Shown piece after piece: positions 34,974 to 44,180 of a DNA stretch of 52,063 bases (positions within the stretch are counted from its first letter, which is position 1; each line of letters begins with the position of its first letter). The DNA comes from JBGLNL01 sp964548045 (GTDB lineage: Bacteria; Chloroflexota; Dehalococcoidia; SZUA-161; SpSt-899): contig CAZJQZ010000002.1 in assembly GCA_964548045.1 (NCBI GenBank), forward strand, positions 1-52,063, in the 5' to 3' direction. The translations under genes were made by a program, and so were the position numbers. Below the pieces are notes generated by a model, which did not search any database, was not told the DNA's origin, and was given only the letters and a program-made list of their open reading frames with translations.

Positions 34974-36125
34974 CTAAATGACTTCCTGGATGATCTCGGT
35001 AATGTCTTTGATCTGAAGGGCTTCATCATCTTCTAAGGATAACCTGCTATCCTCAAAATTGGTGATGCAATAGGGACAGCAAGTTACAAGCACTTCAGCC
35101 CCGACATCAATAGCCTGTTGAAGTCTCAGATCGGAGAATCTCTCTTCCTTTGGCGTGTCCATCCATATCCTGCCGCCTCCGCCTCCACAACAGAGACTAT
35201 CCTGTCGCGAATCAACCATTTCCACCAACTCCAAACCCAGCACATTCCCAAGGACCTCGCGTGGTTCTTCAAAAATGTTATTATGCCGGCCCAAGTAGCA
35301 GGGATCATGGTATGTCACTTTCTTCTGGTATTCCGTTTTGAGAGTAATCCGCCCTTCGTTGATGAGCTGAAGTAAGAACTGGGTGATGTGAATGACCTCA
35401 AAATTCACATTGAATTCGGGATACTCGTTTTTAAAGGTGTGATAGCAGTGCGGCGAAGAAACCAGGATTTTATGCACCCCATTTTCAACAAAGGTTTTGA
35501 TATTTTCCTTGACCAGTCGCTTGAACACTTGCTCATCACCCGTCTTGCGGATGCTTTCCCCGCAGCAATTCTCCTCGGTACCCAGTATCCCGAAATCCAC
35601 CTCTGCATTGTTAAGGATACTCACAGTGGCAGTTGCTACTTTTTTCAACCTTGCATCATAGCTGAGATAGCAGCCGGGAAAATAGAGAAGGTCCATCTCC
35701 TCGGTGAATGTCTTGACGGGAAGATCCTTTGCCCAGTTTGCCCTCTTGCTCCGTTCTTCCCCCAAGGGGTTGCCTGCACCAGCAAGGCTTGCGCTTACGC
35801 TGCGGAGAGGACGTGCCGTAGGATGGAAAACCCCGTATTGAGTGGCAATCCTTCTCAATGCTACCCCGGACTCAATTTGTTTTACATCCCTGGGACACCG
35901 CTGAGGACATTTTCCGCAGGTAGTACAACGCCATATTTCCTCACCTTCTATCTCGGTCAAACCAAAGGTAGCCTCTCGGACCAGCTTGCGCATGCTGAAA
36001 TTTGTAACCTTATTCCACGGACAAACGGTATCGCACAGTCCGCATTGATAGCAGAATTTAAATGCTTCTCCACCCGCCTCTTTTATGGCATCAATTGCTT
36101 CTTCTAAGGGTGCTACAATCTCCAT
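34974..36125 (-). CDS. HdrD/GlpC-like iron-sulfur protein (BamD-like)
   Basis: 383-aa cytosolic protein with an N-terminal two-cluster ferredoxin module (CYQCGLCDTVCPWN, CTTCGKCPQRCPRD) and two CCG domains: FPGC...NCCGE...SSPHC and HDPC...CCGGGGGR...TCCPYC. Such domains bind non-cubane 4Fe-4S clusters and handle thiol/disulfide or electron-transfer chemistry. It lies 9 nt after the ferredoxin gene, as BamD follows BamC. The hinge region 105-145 is basic, as in other HdrD relatives. Confidence 0.9.
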   Translation of the reverse strand: MEIVAPLEEAIDAIKEAGGEAFKFCYQCGLCDTVCPWNKVTNFSMRKLVREATFGLTEIEGEEIWRCTTCGKCPQRCPRDVKQIESGVALRRIATQYGVFHPTARPLRSVSASLAGAGNPLGEERSKRANWAKDLPVKTFTEEMDLLYFPGCYLSYDARLKKVATATVSILNNAEVDFGILGTEENCCGESIRKTGDEQVFKRLVKENIKTFVENGVHKILVSSPHCYHTFKNEYPEFNVNFEVIHITQFLLQLINEGRITLKTEYQKKVTYHDPCYLGRHNNIFEEPREVLGNVLGLELVEMVDSRQDSLCCGGGGGRIWMDTPKEERFSDLRLQQAIDVGAEVLVTCCPYCITNFEDSRLSLEDDEALQIKDITEIIQEVI

Positions 36126-36134
36126 CGTTCAATC

Positions 36135-36695
36135 CTATTCTTGCGCCTCAACGTATTCGCCCTTCTTGGACATCGATAGTCGGGCAAGGGTATCCATGAC
36201 CTTCTGCATTCCGTGCTTGTTTGCCAGCGCTTCCAACCCTACTTCTATATCATCCAGCTTCTCATCTTCGTCTTCCTCTTCTTCCCGCTCTTCATAAGTG
36301 AGGGCATCAGTTATGCACCACTGCACGCAAAGGGGCTCTTCCAGCGGTGGATCGTCTTCGCACATATCACATTTTAGAGGTAGACCGGAATCAGGGTCAT
36401 GGAAAATATCTCTGGAGGGGCAAGCCGCCCTGCAGAAGGCACACTCATCATATTCCTTTCCGTCAATTATATATTTGTCCCTACCTGCACATTCAGCTTC
36501 AGCATATTCGCCGGCCATTACCGGAATATACATATTTCGGCGCACATCAAAAATCACTCTAATATTCGACTTCTCCGGATTAGTACTACTATATCTTGGT
36601 TCAGCATGAAAGGCTGAGCAGGCTACCTCGCATGCCCGGCATCCATTGCACAGGTCAGCATCGATCTTTATTGTTTTGACTATTTTCATTTTCAA
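36135..36695 (-). CDS. Four-cluster-type ferredoxin, AOR partner (BamC-like)
   Basis: 186-aa electron-transfer subunit of the HycB/NrfC-type. Cysteine clusters are CNGCRACEVAC (16-26), CAFCRAACPS, CDMCEDDP and CVQWC; the pattern suggests three [4Fe-4S] clusters. A Glu/Asp-rich linker EEREEEEDEDEKLDD follows, then a helical C-terminus. It lies 6 nt after the AOR gene and should pass electrons between the tungsten site and the HdrD/HdrA/MvhD proteins. Confidence 0.9.
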   Translation of the reverse strand: MKMKIVKTIKIDADLCNGCRACEVACSAFHAEPRYSSTNPEKSNIRVIFDVRRNMYIPVMAGEYAEAECAGRDKYIIDGKEYDECAFCRAACPSRDIFHDPDSGLPLKCDMCEDDPPLEEPLCVQWCITDALTYEEREEEEDEDEKLDDIEVGLEALANKHGMQKVMDTLARLSMSKKGEYVEAQE

Positions 36696-36701
36696 AAATC
36701 C

Positions 36702-38687
36702 CTACTCGTTTTGAGCTTCCGCCTTTGCTTCGCCCGGCAGAAACCCTCTTTGTTCCAAATCTTCGCTAACATAATCCAAATCCAATTCATGCAAATACTC
36801 TCTGGTAGGAACCCCCTGATCATTCCACCTCTTGAATTTGTAATAATTATCTAAGAGCTCAGCTTCAAACTCAGGGAACCTTTTCTTCCAATGGTCGTCC
36901 GGAGGGCGTTCGTCCTCTTTCTTTAGACCTCTTCTGATATTGATGGCCCTGACCAGGTTTCGGTTTCTGGCGGCCAATTTCCATAGTTTATCTTCATCGA
37001 AATCAATACCTGTCGCCGCCGAAATGATATCTGGATAATTATGAATATGATAGGGAGGTTTCGGCATGAATGATGACACACCGGCACAGACCCCGGTGGA
37101 GTCATCAATATAGTGCATTGACTCCTGCCATTCAACAAGTTCATTTAACAAATCAGTGTCTGGCCAGAATGGAGCTTTTTTACCCTCATCTCCCCACTCC
37201 AAAACAAATTGCTTAAACCTTTCCTCTTTTCCTGTTGGAATCTGCACCCAGTCCTTTACATATGCCTCTCTATCTTCGGGGGCAAGTGGCGCCTGGGGGA
37301 TACCTCCTTCAATCTGGGTGATCGTTAGCTTCTCGCCAGTAGCGTACAGAAGGTAATACATGGGGTTCAGCGTTCCCAGCTTGATAAACATCTGCTCATT
37401 TTTCTTAATCGTATTATGATCGTAGACCTCTGCCCCTTTGCCAATCCGACGGGCCGCCCAATAGACTCCATCGGCCAGAATGTCTCCAATGCCTTCCCGT
37501 CGGACGATTTTTTCCATTAGATAGAAGTGCCTTTCCGCACTATCGGTCGGGAAATCCGGCAGGTCCTCGTCAGTTAAAATGCCGTCTTCATAAAGCTCAA
37601 CTGCGAAAGCCATAACTTGCGGCGCTGTGTATCCGTCAACTCCATGCTCCTGAGCAATCCCAATCATTTTAAAGCCAAAATCCAAGTCCGCATATGCAGC
37701 CATCGGATAGGTGAGTTTCGAGTAGCACTTCATCGGGAATCTACCAAGTGTTGGGTGTTTGATTATTCCCCCGCACTTCACCGGACAATTAAAGCAACTT
37801 ATATGCCGCTCCATCGATTGTAACTGGTCCGCCTCCCACTTCGATGCATATTCCTCGGTCCAATGACCCTTTTTCCGCTCGCGGGCATTTCCCCAGGCAA
37901 AATTATCGATATGGAACCCATCATCAGCGTGCGAGAGAGCCTGGGGCCCAAGTGTAGCCAGCATGGCCTCAAAACCTTGAAGTGGATTATCTAACCGGTA
38001 CCGCATAGATTGCAGCATTTCGGTGCAAATCTCAAAATATTCAGCCGGCCGGGCGACATTGACGTCCTTCGTTCCACGAACAGCAATAGCCTTTATCCTT
38101 TTGTCTCCCATGATGGCACCCACGCCTAGTCGACTGCAACTGGACTTCTCAACCTCGATAGAGGCAAAATAAACCCTGTTTTCACCAGCCGAACCAATAG
38201 AAGCTACCTGGGCTTTCGGCTCCTTCAACTCCTTTCTAATAAGGTCCGCTGTTTCATAACAGCCTTTACCCGCCAGATGGCTGGCATCACGCAGTTCTAC
38301 CTTGCCATTGTGTATCCACAAATAAATCAAATCAGGGGACTTGCCGCGAAAGATTACCTTGTCATAACCGGCATGCTTCAGTTCCGCCGCAAAAAATCCG
38401 CCCGCCATTGAAAATGCCATTAGATTGGTCTGTGGAGAAATGGTTGAAATGATGGTGCGATTGGCACTGGGAGCAGCGGTGCTGACTAAAAGACCAGCGC
38501 TAACTATTAACAGATTGTCAGGAGAAAAGGGTTCAACTTCAGGAGGGACTCTATCCCATAATATCTTGGCATTGGTACCCAGACCTCCAAGATGAAGCTC
38601 GGTGTCTCTTGGATCCGTTGCGACCTTCTCAATACTCCCACGGGACAGATCTATTTCCAAATTAAACCCTTGCTCTGCATACCTCAC
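36702..38687 (-). CDS. AOR-family tungsten oxidoreductase (BamB-like)
   Basis: 661-aa member of the aldehyde:ferredoxin oxidoreductase family, with tungsten-bis-pterin and a [4Fe-4S] cluster (CFNCPVKC, 298-305, plus Cys at about 530 in TGVCAGVS). N-terminal VDLSRGSIEKV-type start, GGLGTNAKILWDRVP and the FPMKCYSKLTYPMAA segment with Cys321 resemble my recollection of BamB, the benzene-ring-reducing subunit of class II benzoyl-CoA reductase. His259 and Cys321 may match its active-site His/W-ligand Cys. An aldehyde oxidase role is the alternative. The start is GTG with AAGGGGG upstream. Confidence 0.85.
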   Translation of the reverse strand: MRYAEQGFNLEIDLSRGSIEKVATDPRDTELHLGGLGTNAKILWDRVPPEVEPFSPDNLLIVSAGLLVSTAAPSANRTIISTISPQTNLMAFSMAGGFFAAELKHAGYDKVIFRGKSPDLIYLWIHNGKVELRDASHLAGKGCYETADLIRKELKEPKAQVASIGSAGENRVYFASIEVEKSSCSRLGVGAIMGDKRIKAIAVRGTKDVNVARPAEYFEICTEMLQSMRYRLDNPLQGFEAMLATLGPQALSHADDGFHIDNFAWGNARERKKGHWTEEYASKWEADQLQSMERHISCFNCPVKCGGIIKHPTLGRFPMKCYSKLTYPMAAYADLDFGFKMIGIAQEHGVDGYTAPQVMAFAVELYEDGILTDEDLPDFPTDSAERHFYLMEKIVRREGIGDILADGVYWAARRIGKGAEVYDHNTIKKNEQMFIKLGTLNPMYYLLYATGEKLTITQIEGGIPQAPLAPEDREAYVKDWVQIPTGKEERFKQFVLEWGDEGKKAPFWPDTDLLNELVEWQESMHYIDDSTGVCAGVSSFMPKPPYHIHNYPDIISAATGIDFDEDKLWKLAARNRNLVRAINIRRGLKKEDERPPDDHWKKRFPEFEAELLDNYYKFKRWNDQGVPTREYLHELDLDYVSEDLEQRGFLPGEAKAEAQNE

Positions 38688-38719
38688 TTTTGACCCCCTT
38701 AGACGCTTATTGGCGCAAC

Positions 38720-38739
38720 ATCGACAAACTGTTGTCGAT
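38720..38739. promoter_or_regulatory. Perfect 8-bp inverted repeat, candidate operator
   Basis: ATCGACAA and TTGTCGAT separated by ACTG, 33 bp before the GTG of the AOR gene and downstream of its putative -10 box. The location suits a repressor road-block by the divergent SorC-type protein. Confidence 0.6.
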
Positions 38740-38761
38740 ATGACCAGTAATATTTGTAAGC

Positions 38762-38791
38762 ATCATAATCGAAATATCGAATCAATCTCAA
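38762..38791 (-). promoter_or_regulatory. Candidate AOR operon promoter
   Basis: Minus-strand TTGAGA (38786-38791) and TATGAT (38762-38767), 18 bp apart. Both boxes deviate from consensus, which fits a regulated promoter. Confidence 0.4.
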
Positions 38792-38992
38792 AGTCCACAT
38801 AAAACAGCTTAGAGCCAACGGCTTGCGGTACTCAACCACCTTATCGATTGCAGACTGTTAACTGTTGGCCCGTTCATATAACATGCTCTGTTCTTTTTAA
38901 CTGCACTAATAACACAGACTAATTGTCCATATATCTCAAGTCTAGCATGGCGACATTCTTGAAGTCAACATATTTCACTAATATGAAATTAA

Positions 38993-39021
38993 TTGCAGAT
39001 TAATTAAAAATGAGTTATAAT
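38993..39021 (+). promoter_or_regulatory. Promoter of the SorC-family gene
   Basis: TTGCAG (38993-38998) and TATAAT (39016-39021), 17 bp apart. An inverted repeat CATATT-N5-AATATG (38969-38985) sits just upstream and may be an operator. Confidence 0.55.
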
Positions 39022-39058
39022 TCACTCCAGCAAGTTCCCTGCATATGCGAGGAATGCA

Positions 39059-40078
39059 ATGCCAAGAAAACCGGGCTCTGCAACCGATCAACTCGATATG
39101 TGGCGATGCGTCTGGGAACGCTATACCAGACCAAGCGTGACCCAAAAAGAAATCGCCAGTTATTTGAGCATGTCCGAAGCCAAAGTCTCCCGCTTGTTAG
39201 ACCGCGCCGCAAAAGAAGGGATGATGAAGGTTACTGTTGACGTAACTCCACCAAGGAATATTAAACTCGAATCTGCCTTGAGGGATCGATTCGAATTGTT
39301 TGATGCAGTAGTGATTCCAACTATCGGGAATGACGGACGTATTGTTAGAAGAAGCGTCGGCATCACGGCTGCAAGATATTTCGAATGGCTCGTCAGGGAT
39401 GGTTCCAAAGTGGCTGTTGCCTCCGGGACCACACTTACCCAAATGGTTGAGAATCTTACACCGCGAAGATTCCGAGATCTCAAGCTTTACCCCATGGCAG
39501 TTACAGATCTTGGCCTCAAAGCTAACGCCGCCCAGGTGGTTGAATTCTTTCCCAACGCATTAGTGGCATCCATGCGAGGTAAATATGGAGGCAATGTTCA
39601 AGCGTTTAATTTTCAAGTCTCGCCGGTAGAGAAACAGGAACTGAACGAACAGGAAAAACAGGAAATCCTAGAGCAAAATGGAATCAGCGATTTGTTCCAG
39701 GAGGCGTTGGATACTGATACGTTTCTTGTTGAGATAGGCACCTTCAAGTATATCGACAAACGCGCTGAGGAGATATTGCGATACTACAACACCGATACCG
39801 GAAAGTTAAAACAGCTTTCCCAAGGGCAGATCAATTTCCAGGCATTTGATTCGGAACACGTTCTTACCGAGGAATTCCGGGGTCTGAATGATATTATTAC
39901 CGTTCCGTTGGAACACCTCAAGCAAATGTCTCGAACACCGGGTAAGCACGTAATCGCAGTTTCCGCCGGGAAAGACAATATCGAAGCCATCAGTGCTTCA
40001 CTCTCGCCTAATATCCGCTGCTACGATATACTGATAACCGATGGAGCAGTGGCGGAAAGTATCCTCGGCATAGGCTGA
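39059..40078 (+). CDS. SorC/DeoR-family transcriptional regulator
   Basis: 339-aa regulator with an N-terminal helix-turn-helix (YTRPSVTQKEIASYLSMSEAKVSRLLDRAAKEGMM, about 22-56) and a C-terminal sugar-phosphate-binding domain of the SorC type (SVGITAARYFEWLV, VASGTTLTQMVENL). SorC proteins normally sense phosphorylated sugars; CoA esters or aromatic acids are not known ligands, so its effector here is open. The ATG follows GAGGAA. Divergent from the tungsten/Hdr operon, it is the best candidate for its regulator. Confidence 0.85.
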   Translation: MPRKPGSATDQLDMWRCVWERYTRPSVTQKEIASYLSMSEAKVSRLLDRAAKEGMMKVTVDVTPPRNIKLESALRDRFELFDAVVIPTIGNDGRIVRRSVGITAARYFEWLVRDGSKVAVASGTTLTQMVENLTPRRFRDLKLYPMAVTDLGLKANAAQVVEFFPNALVASMRGKYGGNVQAFNFQVSPVEKQELNEQEKQEILEQNGISDLFQEALDTDTFLVEIGTFKYIDKRAEEILRYYNTDTGKLKQLSQGQINFQAFDSEHVLTEEFRGLNDIITVPLEHLKQMSRTPGKHVIAVSAGKDNIEAISASLSPNIRCYDILITDGAVAESILGIG

Positions 40079-40134
40079 TACTTTGAGGCTTGCTTTTTAA
40101 ATCAGGAAACCTTACTATACTAAAGTAAACTTTA

Positions 40135-40319
40135 AATACCACAAGTAAGAGGTGCCCGGACGCGAATCTGGTGCGACCCCGCCGCTGTGATTCCCTTCAA
40201 GGAATAAGCCAGAACCTCAGCCTCTTGATGACCTGTACTGGCCTCAGTGGCAGAGGAGTAAGATCGATGACAAGCTCATCACAAACCCCCTTGCTTGAAG
40301 ACCAGGGTTTTTAATGAGC
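40135..40319 (+). promoter_or_regulatory. Cobalamin riboswitch upstream of btuF
   Basis: The conserved core appears as GGTGCCCGGACGCGAAT, CTGGTGCGACCCCGCCGCTGT and AAGCCAGAACCT. Downstream, GCTCAT (40274-40279) can pair with ATGAGC (40314-40319) around an AAACCC/GGGTTT hairpin followed by TTTTT, the likely expression platform. A -10 box TATACT is at 40116-40121. It should switch off the btuF operon when cobalamin is abundant. Confidence 0.85.
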
Positions 40320-40344
40320 AACCGGTACGAAAAGGAGACACAAA

Positions 40345-41214
40345 ATGAAATTGCAAAGCATGCTGATTTCACTGGCACTCATATTGACCATCATTCCACT
40401 GGCAGCCTGCACGGAAATTGATGACAACGATGGCCCACCGGAGCGAATCATCTCGCTGGCGCCCAGCAACACAGAAATTCTCTTCGCTCTCGGACTGGGA
40501 GACTATGTCGTGGGAGTAACTGAATATTGCAATTATCCCCCTGAAGCCCGTCAGAAAACAATGATCGGCGGATTCTCTACCACCGATATAGAGAGAGTTA
40601 TCGAACTCGATCCGGACCTGGTGCTGGCCACCGGGATGCATGAAGAGACAGTAGTTCCCCATCTACGGGATAAAGGAATAAAGGTGCTCGTCATCGATCC
40701 TCAAACTCTGGACGAAGTGTGCATGGATATCGCGCTTATTGGAGTGGAGACCGAAAGGTTTGAAGAATCCAATATGCTGGTTACGGACATTGAAAACAGG
40801 ATCAAGGCAGTCATCAGTAAAGTCTCCTCCGCCAGCGAAAAACCGAGCGTTTTCTACGTCACCTGGCACGATCCGATATGGACCCTCGGCAGGGATACCA
40901 TCACTCACGAATTAATTGAAACCGCAGGAGGCAGCAACATATTCTCAGATTCCGAAGGACACATAGAGACAAATCTGGAAACGGTCATTGCCCGAAATCC
41001 GGAGATAATCCTGGCCTCGGCAGGGCATGGGGCAGCCGAGGATTCACCCGTTACCTGGGCTCAAACCGATGACAGGCTACGGGGAATCGATGCCCGAAAT
41101 AACGGCAGAATATATCAGGTAAATGTCGACCTGGTCACCCACGCCGGACCTCGAGCCATTGAAGGACTGGAACTGATAGCCGAACTCATCCACCCGGAGA
41201 TATTCGGAGAGTAA
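40345..41214 (+). CDS. btuF: Cobalamin-binding ABC lipoprotein (BtuF-like)
   Basis: Substrate-binding component of a corrinoid ABC importer. Lipoprotein signal with lipobox LAAC (Cys22). The periplasmic-binding fold shows RIISLAPSNTEILFALGLGDYVVGVTEYCNYP, IDLDPDLVLATG-like segments and the closing Trp-rich region. The riboswitch before it and CobT-pathway genes after it make a corrinoid the likely ligand rather than iron-siderophore. 289 aa; SD AAAAGGAG. Confidence 0.88.
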   Translation: MKLQSMLISLALILTIIPLAACTEIDDNDGPPERIISLAPSNTEILFALGLGDYVVGVTEYCNYPPEARQKTMIGGFSTTDIERVIELDPDLVLATGMHEETVVPHLRDKGIKVLVIDPQTLDEVCMDIALIGVETERFEESNMLVTDIENRIKAVISKVSSASEKPSVFYVTWHDPIWTLGRDTITHELIETAGGSNIFSDSEGHIETNLETVIARNPEIILASAGHGAAEDSPVTWAQTDDRLRGIDARNNGRIYQVNVDLVTHAGPRAIEGLELIAELIHPEIFGE

Positions 41215-41234
41215 GCTCCAACTAGCAGGCTTTC

Positions 41235-42338
41235 ATGGCATCTAAAGTGGTCAGCCCCCCAAAACCCGGAAAACCCAAAATGCGTTCACCGCATCCTTTC
41301 CGCTGGCGCAATCGGTTGTACGCCATTGGAGGTCTGGCAATCCTGCTGGCCGGTGTAGTGGTCTTTGCCTGCTCTCTGGGCAGCGCCGACGTTCCCTTCT
41401 CCACCATCTGGCAGATGCTCATTTCCAAATTGCCGTTCGTGGATATTGACGGAAACTGGTCAACAAATACCGAAATCATCATCCTGGAGACACGCCTCCC
41501 GCGAATCATTCTCGCCGGGATCGTGGGGGCCTCACTCGGTGTAGCCGGGGCAACTTATCAGGGACTCTTTCGCAATCCACTGGCCGACCCATACCTTATC
41601 GGAGTCTCTCACGGGGCTCTGCTGGGTGCGGCTATCGGCTTCCTGCTGCCGATTAGCTGGCACGGGCTGGCAGGCGATGCGATCGTACCGGTATTAGCTT
41701 TCATTGGAGCCGCGATAACCGTCACCATCGTTTATCTCATCGCCCGCACAGGGAAAAGCCTGCCGGTAACCACACTCATTCTGGCTGGCGTAGCCCTGGG
41801 CGCCTTCCTCTCATCCATAACCTCCTACCTGATTATCACCAGCGACAGTGATAGGCTACACAGTATTATTTCGTGGATGCTGGGGCACTTCTCTTTGAGC
41901 AGTTGGGACGAGGTTCTAATCGTTCTTCCCTGCATGATTATAGGAACTCTTATTATCTGGATTTACGCCCGGCCACTGAACGTAATGCAACTGGATGAAG
42001 AACAGGCACAGCAACTGGGAATCAACGTAGAGAAAGTGAAGCTGATTTTACTGGCCGCTGCCACACTCGTCACTGCCGCAGCAGTGGCATTTTGCGGCAC
42101 TATTGGTTTTGTGGGAATCATCATCCCACACGCCGTACGGCTGATCTGGGGTCCGGACCATCGTTTCCTGTTGCCTCTCTCAACGCTGACTGGAGCAATA
42201 TTCCTCATTCTGGCAGATACCCTGGCACGCACCATTTTGACACCCGAAGAAATACCGGTAGGTGTGATAACCGCCTTTGTCGGAGCACCGTTCTTCCTGT
42301 ATTTGCTGAGAAAACGAAAGAGAGGAACATTCTTTTGA
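41235..42338 (+). CDS. btuC: Corrinoid ABC transporter permease
   Basis: FecCD-family permease, 367 aa, about ten membrane helices. Diagnostic segments are TRLPRIILAGIVGASLGVAGATYQGLFRNPLADPYLIGVSHGALLG and GTIGFVGIIIPHAVRLIWGPDHRFLLP. It starts 20 nt after btuF. The 100-nt gap before the ATPase gene shows no clear structure. Confidence 0.92.
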   Translation: MASKVVSPPKPGKPKMRSPHPFRWRNRLYAIGGLAILLAGVVVFACSLGSADVPFSTIWQMLISKLPFVDIDGNWSTNTEIIILETRLPRIILAGIVGASLGVAGATYQGLFRNPLADPYLIGVSHGALLGAAIGFLLPISWHGLAGDAIVPVLAFIGAAITVTIVYLIARTGKSLPVTTLILAGVALGAFLSSITSYLIITSDSDRLHSIISWMLGHFSLSSWDEVLIVLPCMIIGTLIIWIYARPLNVMQLDEEQAQQLGINVEKVKLILLAAATLVTAAAVAFCGTIGFVGIIIPHAVRLIWGPDHRFLLPLSTLTGAIFLILADTLARTILTPEEIPVGVITAFVGAPFFLYLLRKRKRGTFF

Positions 42339-42438
42339 GAAATCACCAGGATTGTGAGCATCCTGCTCGCTATATAAGGCCCTGCGCTTCAGAGCAGAGA
42401 TACTCACATACGCAGCAAGGCCATCCTGTGAAGGTCAA

Positions 42439-43233
42439 ATGCTACAACTCGAAAATATAACTCTCGGATACGGTAAGCAGATAATCCTCAACGGAATTAA
42501 TCTCACCGCTGAGCAGGGTGAGATTATGGGAATCATCGGGCCCAACGGCTCTGGTAAATCCACTCTCATCAAAGGCATCTGCCGGTTGTTAGAGCCGCAA
42601 ACCGGCCGAGTTCTGATCGCCGGGCAGGACGTAGCGCACCTCAGCAGGGGACAACTGGCTCAACTCGTAGCAGTAGTTCCCCAGACCCCCACCCTCCCGG
42701 ATACCTTCACCGCCTTCGAGATAGTGCTAATGGGGCGCACCCCTTATCTGGGCAGATTCCGCTTCGAGGGAATGACGGATTTCGATATCGCCTGGAAAGC
42801 AATGGGAATAACCGGCACCCAGGAAATTGCGGAACGGAGAATGGACGAGATTTCCGGAGGCCAGAAACAGCTCCTCACCATTGCCCGGGCTTTGACCCAG
42901 GAACCAAAACTCATCCTGCTGGACGAACCTACAGCCCATCTTGATATCAATTACCAGATAGAGACACTTGATTTTGTCAGCAGATTATGTAAAGAACAAA
43001 ATCTGGCAGCGGTGGCTGTCCTCCATGACCTGAACCTCGCCGCCCAGTACTGCGATCGGCTGGCACTCCTGAGCAACGGAGGTGTCTATGCCAAGGGCTC
43101 ACCAGATGAAGTAATCACTGAACAACACATCAAAGAGGTATACGGAGCGAATGTTTGCGTTTATCCCCACCCGGCTAACAGCCTGCCTACTACAGTGATC
43201 ATGCCCGGTAAAGGCAACCAAACAGGTGCATAG
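42439..43233 (+). CDS. btuD: Corrinoid ABC transporter ATPase
   Basis: ABC-type ATPase of 264 aa, FepC/BtuD type. Walker A GPNGSGKST (about 34-42), Q-loop VVPQTPTLPDTFTAFE, signature ISGGQKQLLTIARAL and Walker B LILLDEPTAHLD. Energises the BtuCF pair upstream. The C-terminus is short and lacks an extra domain. Confidence 0.93.
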   Translation: MLQLENITLGYGKQIILNGINLTAEQGEIMGIIGPNGSGKSTLIKGICRLLEPQTGRVLIAGQDVAHLSRGQLAQLVAVVPQTPTLPDTFTAFEIVLMGRTPYLGRFRFEGMTDFDIAWKAMGITGTQEIAERRMDEISGGQKQLLTIARALTQEPKLILLDEPTAHLDINYQIETLDFVSRLCKEQNLAAVAVLHDLNLAAQYCDRLALLSNGGVYAKGSPDEVITEQHIKEVYGANVCVYPHPANSLPTTVIMPGKGNQTGA

Positions 43234-43247
43234 GAAAACTTTCTGCA

Positions 43248-44180
43248 ATGGATTTTCTCATCATCTTACTGCTGGCACTCATAATCGATCTGATTCTGGG
43301 AGACCCGCCAACCAGATTCCATCCGGTGGGCTGGATGGGAAAGCTTATCTCACTTCTGGAATCTATCGCTCCCAGGAAAGGCAGGGTCGCTCCGTTCCTC
43401 TACGGTGCAATAGCTGTGTTGCTCAGCACAGGCACATTCACAGCGCCGACTTATTTTCTATTGCAATACCTTGATGAAGTCAGCCGCATAGCCCACATTG
43501 TTATCGGAGCACTGCTATTGAAATCAGTGTTTTCCGTAAAAGGGCTTTACTGTTCCGCATCACAAGTAAAAATGCAACTCGAAAGCAACAATTTAAAAGA
43601 AGCCCGGACCCGGATGCCCGCGCTGGTAAGCCGCAACCCGGAAGAACTTGATGAATCTCTGATAGTGGCAGCAACTATCGAATCGGTGGCCGAAAGCACA
43701 TCGGATAGTTACGTAGCCCCGCTTTTCTGGTTCCTTATTTTCGGCGTGCCTGGAGCGATAGCCTACCGAATGGTCAACACATTTGATTCCATGATCGGCT
43801 ATCGGGGGAAATATGAATACATCGGCAAATTTGCCGCCCGATTAGATGACATCCTCAATCTGATTCCGGCCCGACTTACGGGACTGATGATCGTGATCGC
43901 CGCATTCCTCACCCGCAAGAACGGCGCTTCGTCGTGGCAAATTATGATGCGCGACCACAGCCAAACCCAGAGCCCGAACGCTGGCTGGCCCATGAGCGCG
44001 GCAGCCGGAGCGCTAAAAGTGCAACTGGAAAAAGTGGGGTACTATAAGCTGGGAAGTGTACGTAATACACTTTCGCCGCAAACTATCAAATCAATGCTGC
44101 TCATTATGTGCCTTGTGGTAGCTATCTGGAGTTTGTTATGCTTGAGTATTGAGGGGGTGAAATTTGCCCTTGCTTCCTAG
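43248..44180 (+). CDS. cbiB: Adenosylcobinamide-phosphate synthase
   Basis: Membrane enzyme attaching aminopropanol (phosphate) to adenosylcobyric acid. N-terminal LIIDLILGDPPTRFHPVGWMGKLI, central ESTSDSYVAPLFWFLIFGVPGAIAYRMVNTFDSMIGY and RDHSQTQSPNAGWPMSAAAGAL are family hallmarks; 310 aa with about four membrane segments. It overlaps the next gene by 17 nt. Confidence 0.95.
   Translation: MDFLIILLLALIIDLILGDPPTRFHPVGWMGKLISLLESIAPRKGRVAPFLYGAIAVLLSTGTFTAPTYFLLQYLDEVSRIAHIVIGALLLKSVFSVKGLYCSASQVKMQLESNNLKEARTRMPALVSRNPEELDESLIVAATIESVAESTSDSYVAPLFWFLIFGVPGAIAYRMVNTFDSMIGYRGKYEYIGKFAARLDDILNLIPARLTGLMIVIAAFLTRKNGASSWQIMMRDHSQTQSPNAGWPMSAAAGALKVQLEKVGYYKLGSVRNTLSPQTIKSMLLIMCLVVAIWSLLCLSIEGVKFALAS

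Larger units (their letters stand above)
38688..39058. promoter_or_regulatory. Divergent control region of the AOR operon and its regulator
   Basis: A 371-bp AT-rich gap between two divergent genes, with no coding potential seen. It holds a promoter for each direction and several inverted repeats, listed separately. The middle (38800-38960) shows nothing I can assign. Confidence 0.6.

Noticed and set aside
42339..42438. 100-bp gap between btuC and btuD as a promoter or small RNA
   Set aside because: A TATATAAG string is present but no paired -35, hairpin or coding frame with a ribosome binding site.
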